Shown here: positions 49,601 through 63,132 of the stretch, piece after piece
How positions within the stretch are numbered: position 1 is the stretch's first letter
Layout: each line of letters opens with the position of its first letter
Assembly: GCA_037893245.1 (NCBI GenBank)
Contig: JBAIAA010000020.1
Coordinates: 372,001-436,000, forward strand
Length of the DNA: 64,000 nucleotides
From: Crossaster papposus
Taxonomy: Eukaryota; Echinodermata; Asteroidea; Velatida; Solasteridae
Direction of reading: 5' to 3'
Position numbers and translations under genes: made by a program
Notes under the pieces: generated by a model
Seen by the model: the letters and a program-made list of their open reading frames with translations, nothing else
Databases searched by the model: none
Told to the model about the DNA's origin: nothing

Positions 49601-51031
49601 AGGTGCACCCTATAGGGTGCACCACCCTAATTGTAAGGAACATTTCTACGCTAGCTCATTTGCATTAAAAGTGCCCCCACAATTTCTTTTGAAAACGGAT
49701 GCCGTTTGGTGAAAGAAATGGTGGGATTGTGTAAATATAGCATTGGATCAACTTCCTGGTTTTTGAGCTTCAATCCGAGGGCAGACTTGACAAAATTACG
49801 GTTGAAAAATGGGTCCTAATTGCCCTAGAACGTGGAGGGATGCCATTTGTAAAATGGCTGCTTGCAGGCTCGGGAAGTATCACTTTTCGGGAGGTGAGTT
49901 TCTTTTGGTGTGAATATAAAAAAATGTAATTGGCTAACCTACTAAAAATTGAAAAGAAATGGAAAAATAAAGACCAAGACAATAATCTGATTGTTGTTTG
50001 AGAAACCCCAGTGATGTCGGTGTGCAAGAAACTTGGTCGTGAACATTGTTGATTTTACACCGTTTTCAATGGGACTTGAATTAGGCAGGTGCACCCTATA
50101 GGGTGCACCACCCTAATTGTAAGGAGAATTTCTACGCGAGCTCATTTGCATGAAATGTGCCCCCACAATTTCTTTTGAAAACGGATGCCGTTTGGTGAAA
50201 GAAATGGTGGGATTGTGTAAATATAGCATAGGATCAACTCCCTGGTTTTTGAGCTTCAATCTGAGGGCAGACTTGACAAAATTACGGTTGAAAAATGGGT
50301 CCTAATTGCCCTAGAACGTGGAGGGATGCCATTTGTAAAATGGCTGCTTGCAGGCTCGGGAAGTATCACTTTTCGGGAGGTGAGTTTCTTTTGGTGTGAA
50401 TATAAAAAAATGTAATTGGCTAACCTACTACAAATTGAAAAGAAATGGAAAGATAAAGACCAAGACAATAATCTGATTGTTGTTTGAGAAACCCCAGTGA
50501 TGTCGGTGTGCAAGAAACTTGGTCGTGAACATTGTTGATTTTACACCGTTTTCAATGGGACTTGAATTAGGCAGGTGCACCCTATAGGGTGCACCACCCT
50601 AATTGTAAGGAGAATTTCTACGCGAGCTCATTTGCATGAAATGTGCCCCCACAATTTCTTTTGAAAACGGATGCCGTTTGGTGAAAGAAATGGTGGGATT
50701 GTGTAAATATAGCATAGGATCAACTCCCTGGTTTTTGAGCTTCAATCTGAGGGCAGACTTGACAAAATTACGGTTGAAAAATAGGTCCTAATTGCCCTAG
50801 AACGTGGAGGGATGCCATTTGTAAAATGGCTGCTTGCAGGCTCGGGAAGTATCACTTTTCGGGAGGTGAGTTTCTTTTGGTGTGAATATAAAAAAATGTA
50901 ATTGGCTAACCTACTAAAAATTGAAAAGAAATGGAAAGATAAAGACCAAGACAATAATCTGATTGTTGTTTGAGAAACCCCAGTGATGTCGGTGTGCAAG
51001 AAACTTGGTCGTGAACATTGTTGATTTTACA
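46658..51031 (+). repeat. Irregular A-rich block, nine monomers
   Basis: No clean higher-order period here. Two copies end with GGTGGTGAAC instead of GGTCGTGAAC (46,658 and 48,116); the same change also occurs in the copy at 41,312. The copies at 47,144, 48,602 and 49,088 carry C at 333 with an A-type rear half. Private changes include ATTAAAAAG near 48,977, CATGCTCGG near 49,380, ACTTCCTGG near 49,752 and AAAAATAAAG near 49,966. Confidence 0.8.
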
Positions 51032-54000
51032 CCGTTTTCAATGGGACTTGAATTAGGCAGGTGCACCCTATAGGGTGCACCACCCTAATTGTAAGGAGAA
51101 TTTCTACGCGAGCTCATTTGCATGAAATGTGCCCCCACAATTTCTTTTGAAAACGGATGCCGTTTGGTGAAAGAAATGGTGGGATTGTGTAAATATAGCA
51201 TAGGATCAACTCCCTGGTTTTTGAGCTTCAATCTGAGGGCAGACTTGACAAAATTACGGTTGAAAAATGGGTCCTAATTGCCCTAGAACGTGGAGGGATG
51301 CCATTTGTAAAATGGCTGCTTGCAGGCTCGGGAAGTATCACTTTTCGGGAGGTGAGTTTCTTTCGGTGTGAATATAAAAAAATGTAATTGGCTAACCTAC
51401 TACAAATTGAAAAGAAATGGAAAGATAAAGACCAAGACAATAATCTGATTGTTGTTTGAGAAACTCCAGTGATGTCGGTGTGCAAGAAACTTGGTCGTGA
51501 ACATTGTTGATTTTACACTCTTTTCAATGGGACTTGAATTTTAAGGAACATTTCTACGCTAGCTCATTTGCATTAAAAGTGCCCCCACAATTTCTTTTGA
51601 AAACGGATGCCGTTTGGTGAAAGAAATGGTGGGATTGTGTAAATATAGCATTGGATCAACTCCCTGGTTTTTGAGCTTCAATCCGAGGGCAGACTTGACA
51701 AAATTACGGTTGAAAAATGGGTCCTAATTGCCCTAGAACGTGGAGGGATGCCATTTGTAAAATGGCTGCTTGCAGGCTCGGGAAGTATCACTTTTCGGGA
51801 GGTGAGTTTCTTTTGGTGTGAATATAAAAAAATGTAATTGGCTAACCTACTAAAAATTGAAAAGAAATGGAAAGATAAAGACCAAGACAATAATCTGATT
51901 GTTGTTTGAGAAACCCCAGTGATGTCGGTGTGCAAGAAACTTGGTCGTGAACATTGTTGATTTTACACCGTTTTCAATGGGACTTGAATTAGGCAGGTGC
52001 ACCCTATAGGGTGCACCACCCTAATTGTAAGGAGAATTTCTACGCGAGCTCATTTGCATGAAATGTGCCCCCACAATTTCTTTTGAAAACGGATGCCGTT
52101 TGGTGAAAGAAATGGTGGGATTGTGTAAATATAGCATAGGATCAACTCCCTGGTTTTTGAGCTTCAATCTGAGGGCAGACTTGACAAAATTACGGTTGAA
52201 AAATGGGTCCTAATTGCCCTAGAACGTGGAGGGATGCCATTTGTAAAATGGCTGCTTGCAGGCTCGGGAAGTATCACTTTTCGGGAGGTGAGTTTCTTTT
52301 GGTGTGAATATAAAAAAATGTAATTGGCTAACCTACTACAAATTGAAAAGAAATGGAAAGATAAAGACCAAGACAATAATCTGATTGTTGTTTGAGTAAC
52401 CCCAGTGATGTCGGTGTGCAAGAAACTTGGTCGTGAACATTGTTGATTTTACACCGTTTTCAATGGGACTTGAATTAGGCAGGTGCACCCTATAGGGTGC
52501 ACCACCCTAATTGTAAGGAGAATTTCTACGCGAGCTCATTTGCATGAAATGTGCCCCCACAATTTCTTTTGAAAACGGATGCCGTTTGGTGAAAGAAATG
52601 GTGGGATTGTGTAAATATAGCATAGGATCAACTCCCTGGTTTTTGAGCTTCAATCTGAGGGCAGACTTGACAAAATTACGGTTGAAAAATAGGTCCTAAT
52701 TGCCCTAGAACGTGGAGGGATGCCATTTGTAAAATGGCTGCTTGCAGGCTCGGGAAGTATCACTTTTCGGGAGGTGAGTTTCTTTTGGTGTGAATATAAA
52801 AAAATGTAATTGGCTAACCTACTAAAAATTGAAAAGAAATGGAAAGATAAAGACCAAGACAATAATCTGATTGTTGTTTGAGAAACCCCAGTGATGTCGG
52901 TGTGCAAGAAACTTGGTCGTGAACATTGTTGATTTTACACCGTTTTCAATGGGACTTGAATTAGGCAGGTGCACCCTATAGGGTGCACCACCCTAATTGT
53001 AAGGAGAATTTCTACGCGAGCTCATTTGCATGAAATGTGCCCCCACAATTTCTTTTGAAAACGGATGCCGTTTGGTGAAAGAAATGGTGGGATTGTGTAA
53101 ATATAGCATAGGATCAACTCCCTGGTTTTTGAGCTTCAATCTGAGGGCAGACTTGACAAAATTACGGTTGAAAAATGGGTCCTAATTGCCCTAGAACGTG
53201 GAGGGATGCCATTTGTAAAATGGCTGCTTGCAGGCTCGGGAAGTATCACTTTTCGGGAGGTGAGTTTCTTTCGGTGTGAATATAAAAAAATGTAATTGGC
53301 TAACCTACTACAAATTGAAAAGAAATGGAAAGATAAAGACCAAGACAATAATCTGATTGTTGTTTGAGAAACTCCAGTGATGTCGGTGTGCAAGAAACTT
53401 GGTCGTGAACATTGTTGATTTTACACTCTTTTCAATGGGACTTGAATTAGGCAGGTGCACCCTATAGGGTGCACCACCCTAATTTTAAGGAACATTTCTA
53501 CGCTAGCTCATTTGCATTAAAAGTGCCCCCACAATTTCTTTTGAAAACGGATGCCGTTTGGTGAAAGAAATGGTGGGATTGTGTAAATATAGCATTGGAT
53601 CAACTCCCTGGTTTTTGAGCTTCAATCCGAGGGCAGACTTGACAAAATTACGGTTGAAAAATGGGTCCTAATTGCCCTAGAACGTGGAGGGATGCCATTT
53701 GTAAAATGGCTGCTTGCAGGCTCGGGAAGTATCACTTTTCGGGAGGTGAGTTTCTTTTGGTGTGAATATAAAAAAATGTAATTGGCTAACCTACTAAAAA
53801 TTGAAAAGAAATGGAAAGATAAAGACCAAGACAATAATCTGATTGTTGTTTGAGAAACCCCAGTGATGTCGGTGTGCAAGAAACTTGGTCGTGAACATTG
53901 TTGATTTTACACCGTTTTCAATGGGACTTGAATTAGGCAGGTGCACCCTATAGGGTGCACCACCCTAATTGTAAGGAGAATTTCTACGCGAGCTCATTTG

Positions 54001-56827
54001 CATGAAATGTGCCCCCACAATTTCTTTTGAAAACGGATGCCGTTTGGTGAAAGAAATGGTGGGATTGTGTAAATATAGCATAGGATCAACTCCCTGGTTT
54101 TTGAGCTTCAATCTGAGGGCAGACTTGACAAAATTACGGTTGAAAAATGGGTCCTAATTGCCCTAGAACGTGGAGGGATGCCATTTGTAAAATGGCTGCT
54201 TGCAGGCTCGGGAAGTATCACTTTTCGGGAGGTGAGTTTCTTTTGGTGTGAATATAAAAAAATGTAATTGGCTAACCTACTACAAATTGAAAAGAAATGG
54301 AAAGATAAAGACCAAGACAATAATCTGATTGTTGTTTGAGAAACCCCAGTGATGTCGGTGTGCAAGAAACTTGGTCGTGAACATTGTTGATTTTACACCG
54401 TTTTCAATGGGACTTGAATTAGGCAGGTGCACCCTATAGGGTGCACCACCCTAATTGTAAGGAGAATTTCTACGCGAGCTCATTTGCATGAAATGTGCCC
54501 CCACAATTTCTTTTGAAAACGGATGCCGTTTGGTGAAAGAAATGGTGGGATTGTGTAAATATAGCATAGGATCAACTCCCTGGTTTTTGAGCTTCAATCT
54601 GAGGGCAGACTTGACAAAATTACGGTTGAAAAATAGGTCCTAATTGCCCTAGAACGTGGAGGGATGCCATTTGTAAAATGGCTGCTTGCAGGCTCGGGAA
54701 GTATCACTTTTCGGGAGGTGAGTTTCTTTTGGTGTGAATATAAAAAAATGTAATTGGCTAACCTACTAAAAATTGAAAAGAAATGGAAAGATAAAGACCA
54801 AGACAATAATCTGATTGTTGTTTGAGAAACCCCAGTGATGTCGGTGTGCAAGAAACTTGGTCGTGAACATTGTTGATTTTACACCGTTTTCAATGGGACT
54901 TGAATTAGGCAGGTGCACCCTATAGGGTGCACCACCCTAATTGTAAGGAGAATTTCTACGCGAGCTCATTTGCATGAAATGTGCCCCCACAATTTCTTTT
55001 GAAAACGGATGCCGTTTGGTGAAAGAAATGGTGGGATTGTGTAAATATAGCATAGGATCAACTCCCTGGTTTTTGAGCTTCAATCTGAGGGCAGACTTGA
55101 CAAAATTACGGTTGAAAAATGGGTCCTAATTGCCCTAGAACGTGGAGGGATGCCATTTGTAAAATGGCTGCTTGCAGGCTCGGGAAGTATCACTTTTCGG
55201 GAGGTGAGTTTCTTTCGGTGTGAATATAAAAAAATGTAATTGGCTAACCTACTACAAATTGAAAAGAAATGGAAAGATAAAGACCAAGACAATAATCTGA
55301 TTGTTGTTTGAGAAACTCCAGTGATGTCGGTGTGCAAGAAACTTGGTCGTGAACATTGTTGATTTTACACTCTTTTCAATGGGACTTGAATTAGGCAGGT
55401 GCACCCTATAGGGTGCACCACCCTAATTTTAAGGAACATTTCTACGCTAGCTCATTTGCATTAAAAGTGCCCCCACAATTTCTTTTGAAAACGGATGCCG
55501 TTTGGTGAAAGAAATGGTGGGATTGTGTAAATATAGCATTGGATCAACTCCCTGGTTTTTGAGCTTCAATCCGAGGGCAGACTTGACAAAATTACGTTTG
55601 AAAAATGGGTCCTAATTGCCCTAGAACGTGGAGGGATGCCATTTGTAAAATGGCTGCTTGCAGGCTCGGGAAGTATCACTTTTCGGGAGGTGAGTTTCTT
55701 TTGGTGTGAATATAAAAAAATGTAATTGGCTAACCTACTAAAAATTGAAAAGAAATGGAAAGATAAAGACCAAGACAATAATCTGATTGTTGTTTGAGAA
55801 ACCCCAGTGATGTCGGTGTGCAAGAAACTTGGTCGTGAACATTGTTGATTTTACACCGTTTTCAATGGGACTTGAATTAGGCAGGTGCACCCTATAGGGT
55901 GCACCACCCTAATTGTAAGGAGAATTTCTACGCGAGCTCATTTGCATGAAATGTGCCCCCACAATTTCTTTTGAAAACGGATGCCGTTTGGTGAAAGAAA
56001 TGGTGGGATTGTGTAAATATAGCATAGGATCAACTCCCTGGTTTTTGAGCTTCAATCTGAGGGCAGACTTGACAAAATTACGGTTGAAAAATGGGTCCTA
56101 ATTGCCCTAGAACGTGGAGGGATGCCATTTGTAAAATGGCTGCTTGCAGGCTCGGGAAGTATCACTTTTCGGGAGGTGAGTTTCTTTTGGTGTGAATATA
56201 AAAAAATGTAATTGGCTAACCTACTACAAATTGAAAAGAAATGGAAAGATAAAGACCAAGACAATAATCTGATTGTTGTTTGAGAAACCCCAGTGATGTC
56301 GGTGTGCAAGAAACTTGGTCGTGAACATTGTTGATTTTACACCGTTTTCAATGGGACTTGAATTAGGCAGGTGCACCCTATAGGGTGCACCACCCTAATT
56401 GTAAGGAGAATTTCTACGCGAGCTCATTTGCATGAAATGTGCCCCCACAATTTCTTTTGAAAACGGATGCCGTTTGGTGAAAGAAATGGTGGGATTGTGT
56501 AAATATAGCATAGGATCAACTCCCTGGTTTTTGAGCTTCAATCTGAGGGCAGACTTGACAAAATTACGGTTGAAAAATAGGTCCTAATTGCCCTAGAACG
56601 TGGAGGGATGCCATTTGTAAAATGGCTGCTTGCAGGCTCGGGAAGTATCACTTTTCGGGAGGTGAGTTTCTTTTGGTGTGAATATAAAAAAATGTAATTG
56701 GCTAACCTACTACAAATTGAAAAGAAATGGAAAGATAAAGACCAAGACAATAATCTGATTGTTGTTTGAGAAACCCCAGTGATGTCGGTGTGCAAGAAAC
56801 TTGGTCGTGAACATTGTTGATTTTACA
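51032..56827 (+). repeat. Tetramer higher-order repeat, three tandem copies
   Basis: Order: an A copy with C at 333 and AAACTCCAG, a CTC-start front B / rear A copy, A1, A2. Copies: 51,032-52,939 (1,908 bp because of a 36-bp deletion), 52,940-54,883 (1,944 bp) and 54,884-56,827 (1,944 bp, last monomer with C at 372). The second monomer of copies two and three has AATTTTAAGG in place of AATTGTAAGG, and the deletion junction in copy one reads the same way. The three copies are therefore closely related. Confidence 0.88.
51518..51967 (+). repeat. 450-bp monomer lacking the 40-bp dyad
   Basis: At the junction 51,540/51,541, GGACTTGAATT is followed directly by TTAAGG. The missing 36 bp run from one AATT (monomer positions 20-23) to the next AATT (56-59), that is, the palindrome and one of its two flanking AATT copies. 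The result keeps a single AATT. This is the expected product of replication slippage or hairpin excision between short repeats at the base of a foldback. The rest of the monomer is an ordinary front B / rear A copy with the minus-strand frame intact. Confidence 0.93.
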
Positions 56828-59743
56828 CCGTTTTCAATGGGACTTGAATTAGGCAGGTGCACCCTATAGGGTGCACCACCCTAATTGTAAGGAGAATTTC
56901 TACGCGAGCTCATTTGCATGAAATGTGCCCCCACAATTTCTTTTGAAAACGGATGCCGTTTGGTGAAAGAAATGGTGGGATTGTGTAAATATAGCATAGG
57001 ATCAACTCCCTGGTTTTTGAGCTTCAATCTGAGGGCAGACTTGACAAAATTACGGTTGAAAAATGGGTCCTAATTGCCCTAGAACGTGGAGGGATGCCAT
57101 TTGTAAAATGGCTGCTTGCAGGCTCGGGAAGTATCACTTTTCGGGAGGTGAGTTTCTTTTGGTGTGAATATAAAAAAATGTAATTGGCTAACCTACTAAA
57201 AATTGAAAAGAAATGGAAAGATAAAGACCAAGACAATAATCTGATTGTTGTTTGAGAAACCCCAGTTATGTCGGTGTGCAAGAAACTTGGTCGTGAACAT
57301 TGTTGATTTTACACTCTTTTCAATGGGACTTGAATTAGGCAGGTGCACCCTATAGGGTGCACCACCCTAATTGTAAGGAGAATTTCTACGCGAGCTCATT
57401 TGCATGAAATTTGCCCCCTCAATTTCTTTTGAAAACGGATGCCGTTTGGTGAAAGAAATGGTGGGATTGTGTAAATATAGCATTGGATCAACTCCCTGGT
57501 TTTTGAGCTTCAATCCGAGGGCAGACTTGACAAAATTACGGTTGAAAAATGGGTCCTAATTGCCCTAGAACGTGGAGGGATGCCATTTGTAAAATGGCTG
57601 CTTGCAGGCTCGGGAAGTATCACTTTTCGGGAGGTGAGTTTCTTTTGGTGTGAATATAAAAAAATGTAATTGGCTAACCTACTAAAAATTGAAAAGAAAT
57701 GGAAAGATAAAGACCAAGACAATAATCTGATTGTTGTTTGAGAAACCCCAGTGATGTCGGTGTGCAAGAAACTTGGTCGTGAACATTGTTGATTTTACAC
57801 CGTTTTCAATGGGACTTTAATTAGGCAGGTGCACCCTATAGGGTGCACCACCCTAATTGTAAGGAGAATTTCTACGCGAGCTCATTTGCATGAAATGTGC
57901 CCCCACAATTTCTTTTGAAAACGGATGCCGTTTGGTGAAAGAAATGGTGGGATTGTGTAAATATAGCATAGGATCAACTCCCTGGTTTTTGAGCTTCAAT
58001 CTGAGGGCAGACTTGACAAAATTACGGTTGAAAAATGGGTCCTAATTGCCCTAGAACGTGGAGGGATGCCATTTGTAAAATGGCTGCTTGCAGGCTCGGG
58101 AAGTATCACTTTTCGGGAGGTGAGTTTCTTTTGGTGTGAATATAAAAAAATGTAATTGGCTAACCTACTACAAATTGAAAAGAAATGGAAAGATAAAGAC
58201 CAAGACAATAATCTGATTGTTGTTTGAGAAACCCCAGTGATGTCGGTGTGCAAGAAACTTGGTCGTGAACATTGTTGATTTTACACCGTTTTCAATGGGA
58301 CTTGAATTAGGCAGGTGCACCCTATAGGGTGCACCACCCTAATTGTAAGGAGAATTTCTACGCGAGCTCATTTGCATGAAATGTGCCCCCACAATTTCTT
58401 TTGAAAACGGATGCCGTTTGGTGAAAGAAATGGTGGGATTGTGTAAATATAGCATAGGATCAACTCCCTGGTTTTTGAGCTTCAATCTGAGGGCAGACTT
58501 GACAAAATTACGGTTGAAAAATAGGTCCTAATTGCCCTAGAACGTGGAGGGATGCCATTTGTAAAATGGCTGCTTGCAGGCTCGGGAAGTATCACTTTTC
58601 GGGAGGTGAGTTTCTTTTGGTGTGAATATAAAAAAATGTAATTGGCTAACCTACTACAAATTGAAAAGAAATGGAAAGATAAAGACCAAGACAATAATCT
58701 GATTGTTGTTTGAGAAACCCCAGTGATGTCGGTGTGCAAGAAACTTGGTCGTGAACATTGTTGATTTTACACCGTTTTCAATGGGACTTGAATTAGGCAG
58801 GTGCACCCTATAGGGTGCACCACCCTAATTGTAAGGAGAATTTCTACGCGAGCTCATTTGCATGAAATGTGCCCCCACAATTTCTTTTGAAAACGGATGC
58901 CGTTTGGTGAAAGAAATGGTGGGATTGTGTAAATATAGCATAGGATCAACTCCCTGGTTTTTGAGCTTCAATCTGAGGGCAGACTTGACAAAATTACGGT
59001 TGAAAAATGGGTCCTAATTGCCCTAGAACGTGGAGGGATGCCATTTGTAAAATGGCTGCTTGCAGGCTCGGGAAGTATCACTTTTCGGGAGGTGAGTTTC
59101 TTTTGGTGTGAATATAAAAAAATGTAATTGGCTAACCTACTAAAAATTGAAAAGAAATGGAAAGATAAAGACCAAGACAATAATCTGATTGTTGTTTGAG
59201 AAACCCCAGTTATGTCGGTGTGCAAGAAACTTGGTCGTGAACATTGTTGATTTTACACTCTTTTCAATGGGACTTGAATTAGGCAGGTGCACCCTATAGG
59301 GTGCACCACCCTAATTGTAAGGAGAATTTCTACGCGAGCTCATTTGCATGAAATTTGCCCCCTCAATTTCTTTTGAAAACGGATGCCGTTTGGTGAAAGA
59401 AATGGTGGGATTGTGTAAATATAGCATTGGATCAACTCCCTGGTTTTTGAGCTTCAATCCGAGGGCAGACTTGACAAAATTACGGTTGAAAAATGGGTCC
59501 TAATTGCCCTAGAACGTGGAGGGATGCCATTTGTAAAATGGCTGCTTGCAGGCTCGGGAAGTATCACTTTTCGGGAGGTGAGTTTCTTTTGGTGTGAATA
59601 TAAAAAAATGTAATTGGCTAACCTACTAAAAATTGAAAAGAAATGGAAAGATAAAGACCAAGACAATAATCTGATTGTTGTTTGAGAAACCCCAGTGATG
59701 TCGGTGTGCAAGAAACTTGGTCGTGAACATTGTTGATTTTACA
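55856..59743 (+). repeat. Tetramer higher-order repeat, two tandem copies
   Basis: Order: A1, A copy with A at 238 and C at 372, A copy with A at 372 ending CAGTTATG, then a CTC-start front A copy with ATTTGCCCCCTC, T at 171 and an A rear. Copies are 55,856-57,799 and 57,800-59,743. The first two monomers also serve as the end of the preceding tetramer family, so the two amplifications overlap. A private TTTAATT near 57,817 replaces TTGAATT at the start of the second copy. Confidence 0.85.
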
Positions 59744-61687
59744 CCGTTTTCAATGGGACTTGAATTAGGCAGGTGCACCCTATAGGGTGCACCACCCTAA
59801 TTGTAAGGAGAATTTCTACGCGAGCTCATTTGCATGAAATGTGCCCCCACAATTTCTTTTGAAAACGGATGCCGTTTGGTGAAAGAAATGGTGGGATTGT
59901 GTAAATATAGCATAGGATCAACTCCCTGGTTTTTGAGCTTCAATCTGAGGGCAGACTTGACAAAATTACGGTTGAAAAATGGGTCCTAATTGCCCTAGAA
60001 CGTGGAGGGATGCCATTTGTAAAATGGCTGCTTGCAGGCTCGGGAAGTATCACTTTTCGGGAGGTGAGTTTCTTTCGGTGTGAATATAAAAAAATGTAAT
60101 TGGCTAACCTACTACAAATTGAAAAGAAATGGAAAGATAAAGACCAAGACAATAATCTGATTGTTGTTTGAGAAACCCCAGTGATGTCGGTGTGCAAGAA
60201 ACTTGGTCGTGAACATTGTTGATTTTACACCGTTTTCAATGGGACTTGAATTAGGCAGGTGCACCCTATAGGGTGCACCACCCTAATTGTAAGGAGAATT
60301 TCTACGCGAGCTCATTTGCATGAAATGTGCCCCCACAATTTCTTTTGAAAACGGATGCCGTTTGGTGAAAGAAATGGTGGGATTGTGTAAATATAGCATA
60401 GGATCAACTCCCTGGTTTTTGAGCTTCAATCTGAGGGCAGACTTGACAAAATTACGGTTGAAAAATGGGTCCTAATTGCCCTAGAACGTGGAGGGATGCC
60501 ATTTGTAAAATGGCTGCTTGCAGGCTCGGGAAGTATCACTTTTCGGGAGGTGAGTTTCTTTTGGTGTGAATATAAAAAAATGTAATTGGCTAACCTACTA
60601 CAAATTGAAAAGAAATGGAAAGATAAAGACCAAGACAATAATCTGATTGTTGTTTGAGAAACCCCAGTGATGTCGGTGTGCAAGAAACTTGGTCGTGAAC
60701 ATTGTTGATTTTACACCGTTTTCAATGGGACTTGAATTAGGCAGGTGCACCCTATAGGGTGCACCACCCTAATTGTAAGGAGAATTTCTACGCGAGCTCA
60801 TTTGCATGAAATGTGCCCCCACAATTTCTTTTGAAAACGGATGCCGTTTGGTGAAAGAAATGGTGGGATTGTGTAAATATAGCATAGGATCAACTCCCTG
60901 GTTTTTGAGCTTCAATCTGAGGGCAGACTTGACAAAATTACGGTTGAAAAATGGGTCCTAATTGCCCTAGAACGTGGAGGGATGCCATTTGTAAAATGGC
61001 TGCTTGCAGGCTCGGGAAGTATCACTTTTCGGGAGGTGAGTTTCTTTTGGTGTGAATATAAAAAAATGTAATTGGCTAACCTACTACAAATTGAAAAGAA
61101 ATGGAAAGATAAAGACCAAGACAATAATCTGATTGTTGTTTGAGAAACCCCAGTGATGTCGGTGTGCAAGAAACTTGGTCGTGAACATTGTTGATTTTAC
61201 ACCGTTTTCAATGGGACTTGAATTAGGCAGGTGCACCCTATAGGGTGCACCACCCTAATTGTAAGGAGAATTTCTACGCGAGCTCATTTGCATGAAATGT
61301 GCCCCCACAATTTCTTTTGAAAACGGATGCCGTTTGGTGAAAGAAATGGTGGGATTGTGTAAATATAGCATAGGATCAACTCCCTGGTTTTTGAGCTTCA
61401 ATCTGAGGGCAGACTTGACAAAATTACGGTTGAAAAATAGGTCCTAATTGCCCTAGAACGTGGAGGGATGCCATTTGTAAAATGGCTGCTTGCAGGCTCG
61501 GGAAGTATCACTTTTCGGGAGGTGAGTTTCTTTTGGTGTGAATATAAAAAAATGTAATTGGCTAACCTACTACAAATTGAAAAGAAATGGAAAGATAAAG
61601 ACCAAGACAATAATCTGATTGTTGTTTGAGAAACCCCAGTGATGTCGGTGTGCAAGAAACTTGGTCGTGAACATTGTTGATTTTACA

Positions 61688-62159
61688 CCGTTTTCAATGG
61701 GACTTGAATTAGGCAGGTGCACCCTATAGGGTGCACCACCCTAATTGTAAGGAGAATTTCTACGCGAGCTCATTTGCATGAAATGTGCCCCCACAATTTC
61801 TTTTGAAAACGGATGCCGTTTGGTGAAAGAAATGGTGGGATTGTGTAAATATAGCATAGGATCAACTCCCTGGTTTTTGAGCTTCAATCTGAGGGCAGAC
61901 TTGACAAAATTACGGTTGAAAAATGGGTCCTAATTGCCCTAGAACGTGGAGGGATGCCATTTGTAAAATGGCTGCTTGCAGGCTCGGGAAGTATCACTTT
62001 TCGGGAGGTGAGTTTCTTTTGGTGTGAATATAAAAAAATGTAATTGGCTAACCTACTACAAATTGAAAAGAAATGGAAAGATAAAGACCAAGACAATAAT
62101 CTGATTGCCAGTGATGTCGGTGTGCAAGAAACTTGGTCGTGAACATTGTTGATTTTACA
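61688..62159 (+). repeat. 472-bp monomer with a 14-bp deletion
   Basis: The usual CTGATTG...CCAGTG spacing loses 14 bases at junction 62,107/62,108, giving CTGATTGCCAGTG. I see no shared bases at the two breakpoints, unlike the 51,540 deletion. It removes the normal start region of the minus-strand frame, which then begins at an internal ATG (70 residues). A true non-homologous deletion and a consensus error are both possible. Confidence 0.88.
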
Positions 62160-62646
62160 CCGTTTTCAATGGGACTTGAATTAGGCAGGTGCACCCTATA
62201 GGGTGCACCACCCTAATTGTAAGGAGAATTTCTACGCGAGCTCATTTGCATGAAATGTGCCCCCACAATTTCTTTTGAAAACGGATGCCGTTTGGTGAAA
62301 GAAATGGTGGGATTGTGTAAATATAGCATAGGATCAACTCCCTGGTTTTTGAGCTTCAATCTGAGGGCAGACTTGACAAAATTACGGTTGAAAAATAGGT
62401 CCTAATTGCCCTAGAACGTGGAGGGATGCCATTTGTAAAATGGCTGCTTGCAGGCTCGGGAAGTATCACTTTTCGGGAGGTGAGTTTCTTTTGGTGTGAA
62501 TATAAAAAAAATGTAATTGGCTAACCTACTACAAATTGAAAAGAAATGGAAAGATAAAGACCAAGACAATAATCTGATTGTTGTTTGAGAAACCCCAGTG
62601 ATGTCGGTGTGCAAGAAACTTGGTCGTGAACATTGTTGATTTTACA
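62160..62646 (+). repeat. 487-bp monomer with an extra A in the A tract
   Basis: The tract after TAT at 62,504-62,511 has eight A rather than seven. The extra base frameshifts the minus-strand frame after residue 35, which then ends early (67 residues). Homopolymer slippage in replication and a sequencing or consensus error are equally plausible. Confidence 0.85.
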
Positions 62647-63132
62647 CCGTTTTCAATGGGACTTGAATTAGGCAGGTGCACACTATAGGGTGCACCACCC
62701 TAATTGTAAGGAGAATTTCTACGCGAGCTCATTTGCATGAAATGTGCCCCCACAATTTCTTTTGAAAACGGATGCCGTTTGGTGAAAGAAATGGTGGGAT
62801 TGTGTAAATATAGCATAGGATCAACTCCCTGGTTTTTGAGCTTCAATCTGAGGGCAGACTTGACAAAATTACGGTTGAAAAATGGGTCCTAATTGCCCTA
62901 GAACGTGGAGGGATGCCATTTGTAAAATGGCTGCTTGCAGGCTCGGGAAGTATCACTTTTCGGGAGGTGAGTTTCTTTTGGTGTGAATATAAAAAAATGT
63001 AATTGGCTAACCTACTAAAAATTGAAAAGAAATGGAAAGATAAAGACCAAGACAATAATCTGATTGTTGTTTGAGAAACCCCAGTGATGTCGGTGTGCAA
63101 GAAACTTGGTCGTGAACATTGTTGATTTTACA

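Larger units (their letters stand above)
59744..63132 (+). repeat. A-type block with two indel monomers
   Basis: Seven monomers: an A copy with C at 333, A1, then A1 plus A at 238/C at 372 as a dimer twice (60,716-61,687 and 61,688-62,646), then an A copy with A at 372 (62,647). The second dimer has a 14-bp deletion in its first monomer and a 1-bp insertion in its second. The copy at 62,647 has a substitution inside the 22-bp palindrome at 62,682. Confidence 0.85.

Noticed and set aside
197-63100. A family of more than 90 small protein genes on the minus strand
   Set aside because: The frames are copies of one satellite unit. Common variants are mostly residue-changing or create stops, and no domain is recognisable. 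I describe the frame once as a non-coding open frame rather than listing 93 genes.
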